Source: a virus
Length of the DNA: 36,597 nucleotides
Reading direction: 5' to 3' (one strand)
IMG/VR virus record: IMGVR_UViG_3300027747_000716
Location: 1-36,597 of that record
Positions 36,202 to 36,597 of the stretch are shown one piece after another. Each line of letters starts with the position of its first letter. Position 1 is the stretch's first letter. The position numbers and the translations under genes were made by a program. A model generated the notes under the pieces. It searched no databases. It saw nothing but the letters and a program-made list of their open reading frames with translations, and was not told the DNA's origin.

Positions 36202-36597
36202 GAGGTCGAGGCGGATTCATCGGCGTGTACGCGACGCCTGCGGCGTCGGCGATCAACTCTGCGGCAAGCGGTATGTGGACGCTGCGAGAGGCGGAAAGTC
36301 TCAAGGGGGCTGGGACTTGGCCAAGTGCAGTTCCGGTTCTAGACATTGCCGGGTGCCAACTTTGGCTTGACGCTGCCGACGCCAGCACGATCTTTGACGC
36401 CACAACTGGCGGCTCGCTCGTCGCGGCGGATGGCGGCGTAGCGCGCTGGGAGGACAAGAGCGGCAACGCGCGGCACGTCACGCAATCAACCGCTGGCAAT
36501 CGGCCAACAAGAAAAACAAATCAGCAAAACGGGCGAGACACGCTGCTGTTCGATGGCAGCAATGATTCGCTGGTCGGCGGAGACTATCTGGACGGCA
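36198..36597 (+). CDS. Second adhesin-like protein, partial at window end
   Basis: The frame opens at ATG 36198, overlapping the previous stop as ATGA, and runs past the window edge with 133 codons visible. Residues 26-44 form a segment with MWTLREAESLKGAGTWPS. From residue 49 it reads LDIAGCQLWLDAADASTIFDA and continues with WEDKSGNARHVTQ and LFDGSNDSL, the usual start of a concanavalin/LamG-like domain. It is probably another receptor-binding protein. The C-terminal part is missing, so its length and any catalytic domain are unknown. Confidence 0.75.
   Translation, partial: MRGRGGFIGVYATPAASAINSAASGMWTLREAESLKGAGTWPSAVPVLDIAGCQLWLDAADASTIFDATTGGSLVAADGGVARWEDKSGNARHVTQSTAGNRPTRKTNQQNGRDTLLFDGSNDSLVGGDYLDG

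Noticed and set aside
1-36597. CRISPR array, tRNA genes or insertion sequences
   Set aside because: No evenly spaced direct repeats with spacers, no cloverleaf-like sequence and no transposase signature were seen on either strand by reading.

Overview
The window is almost entirely one GC-rich, tightly packed tailed-phage genome or prophage, with no recognisable host housekeeping gene. The order small terminase, large terminase, portal, prohead protease, HK97-fold capsid, connectors, tail tube, frameshifted tail chaperone and tape measure is that of a long-tailed (siphovirus-like) double-stranded DNA phage. A tyrosine integrase transcribed against everything else, beside a divergent helix-turn-helix gene and operator-like repeats, marks it as temperate. 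Genes overlap by 1-4 bases almost throughout, so most of the rightward genome should be translationally coupled. The host is not proven. The small-protein families, a papain-like enzyme and the lack of standard Gram-positive or proteobacterial lysis genes recall phages of Planctomycetota or similar aquatic bacteria, which is inference only.

Layout. 1-10.2 kb: DNA packaging, head and neck, with a glycosyltransferase-like gene inserted after the capsid and presumed decoration genes, then two tandem tail-tube-like genes and the tail chaperone with an A AAA AAC slippery site (10191-10197). 10.5-17.3 kb: tape measure, distal tail proteins, a protein with 35 cysteines in 253 residues, a metallophosphoesterase and small genes. 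17.2-18.9 kb: the lysogeny switch, with leftward integrase, divergent helix-turn-helix regulator, and three sites sharing TACCGA/TCGGTA, two of them in promoters with the same geometry and one beside a terminator. 19.4-25.5 kb: replication and recombination, with a Sak4-like ATPase, an SSB-like protein ending in DDIPF, an HNH-SF2 helicase fusion, an initiator-like protein whose linker DNA holds a GTGAC/GTCAC repeat cluster (candidate origin), and a LexA-type DNA-binding protein. 25.5-30.8 kb: small accessory genes, a candidate three-way-junction RNA (26610-26682), a Holliday-junction-type nuclease, and a methyltransferase-glycosyltransferase pair. 30.8-36.6 kb: a membrane and lysis-like cassette including a papain-like peptidase and a lipoprotein-like zinc-finger protein, then collagen-like and LamG-like tail fibre genes. 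The last gene runs off the window.

How it fits together. The Sak4-like, SSB-like, helicase, initiator and resolvase-like genes make a plausible self-loading replication and recombination set that would borrow the host polymerase; no phage polymerase, primase or DnaB-type helicase was recognised. The capsid and first tail-tube genes, expected to be among the most highly expressed, share a 14-base upstream motif and similar leaders. The strongest leads for follow-up are the structured element at 26610-26682, the cysteine-rich tail protein, the promoter-in-terminator arrangement near 18.87 kb, the repeat cluster inside the initiator gene, and the HNH-helicase fusion.
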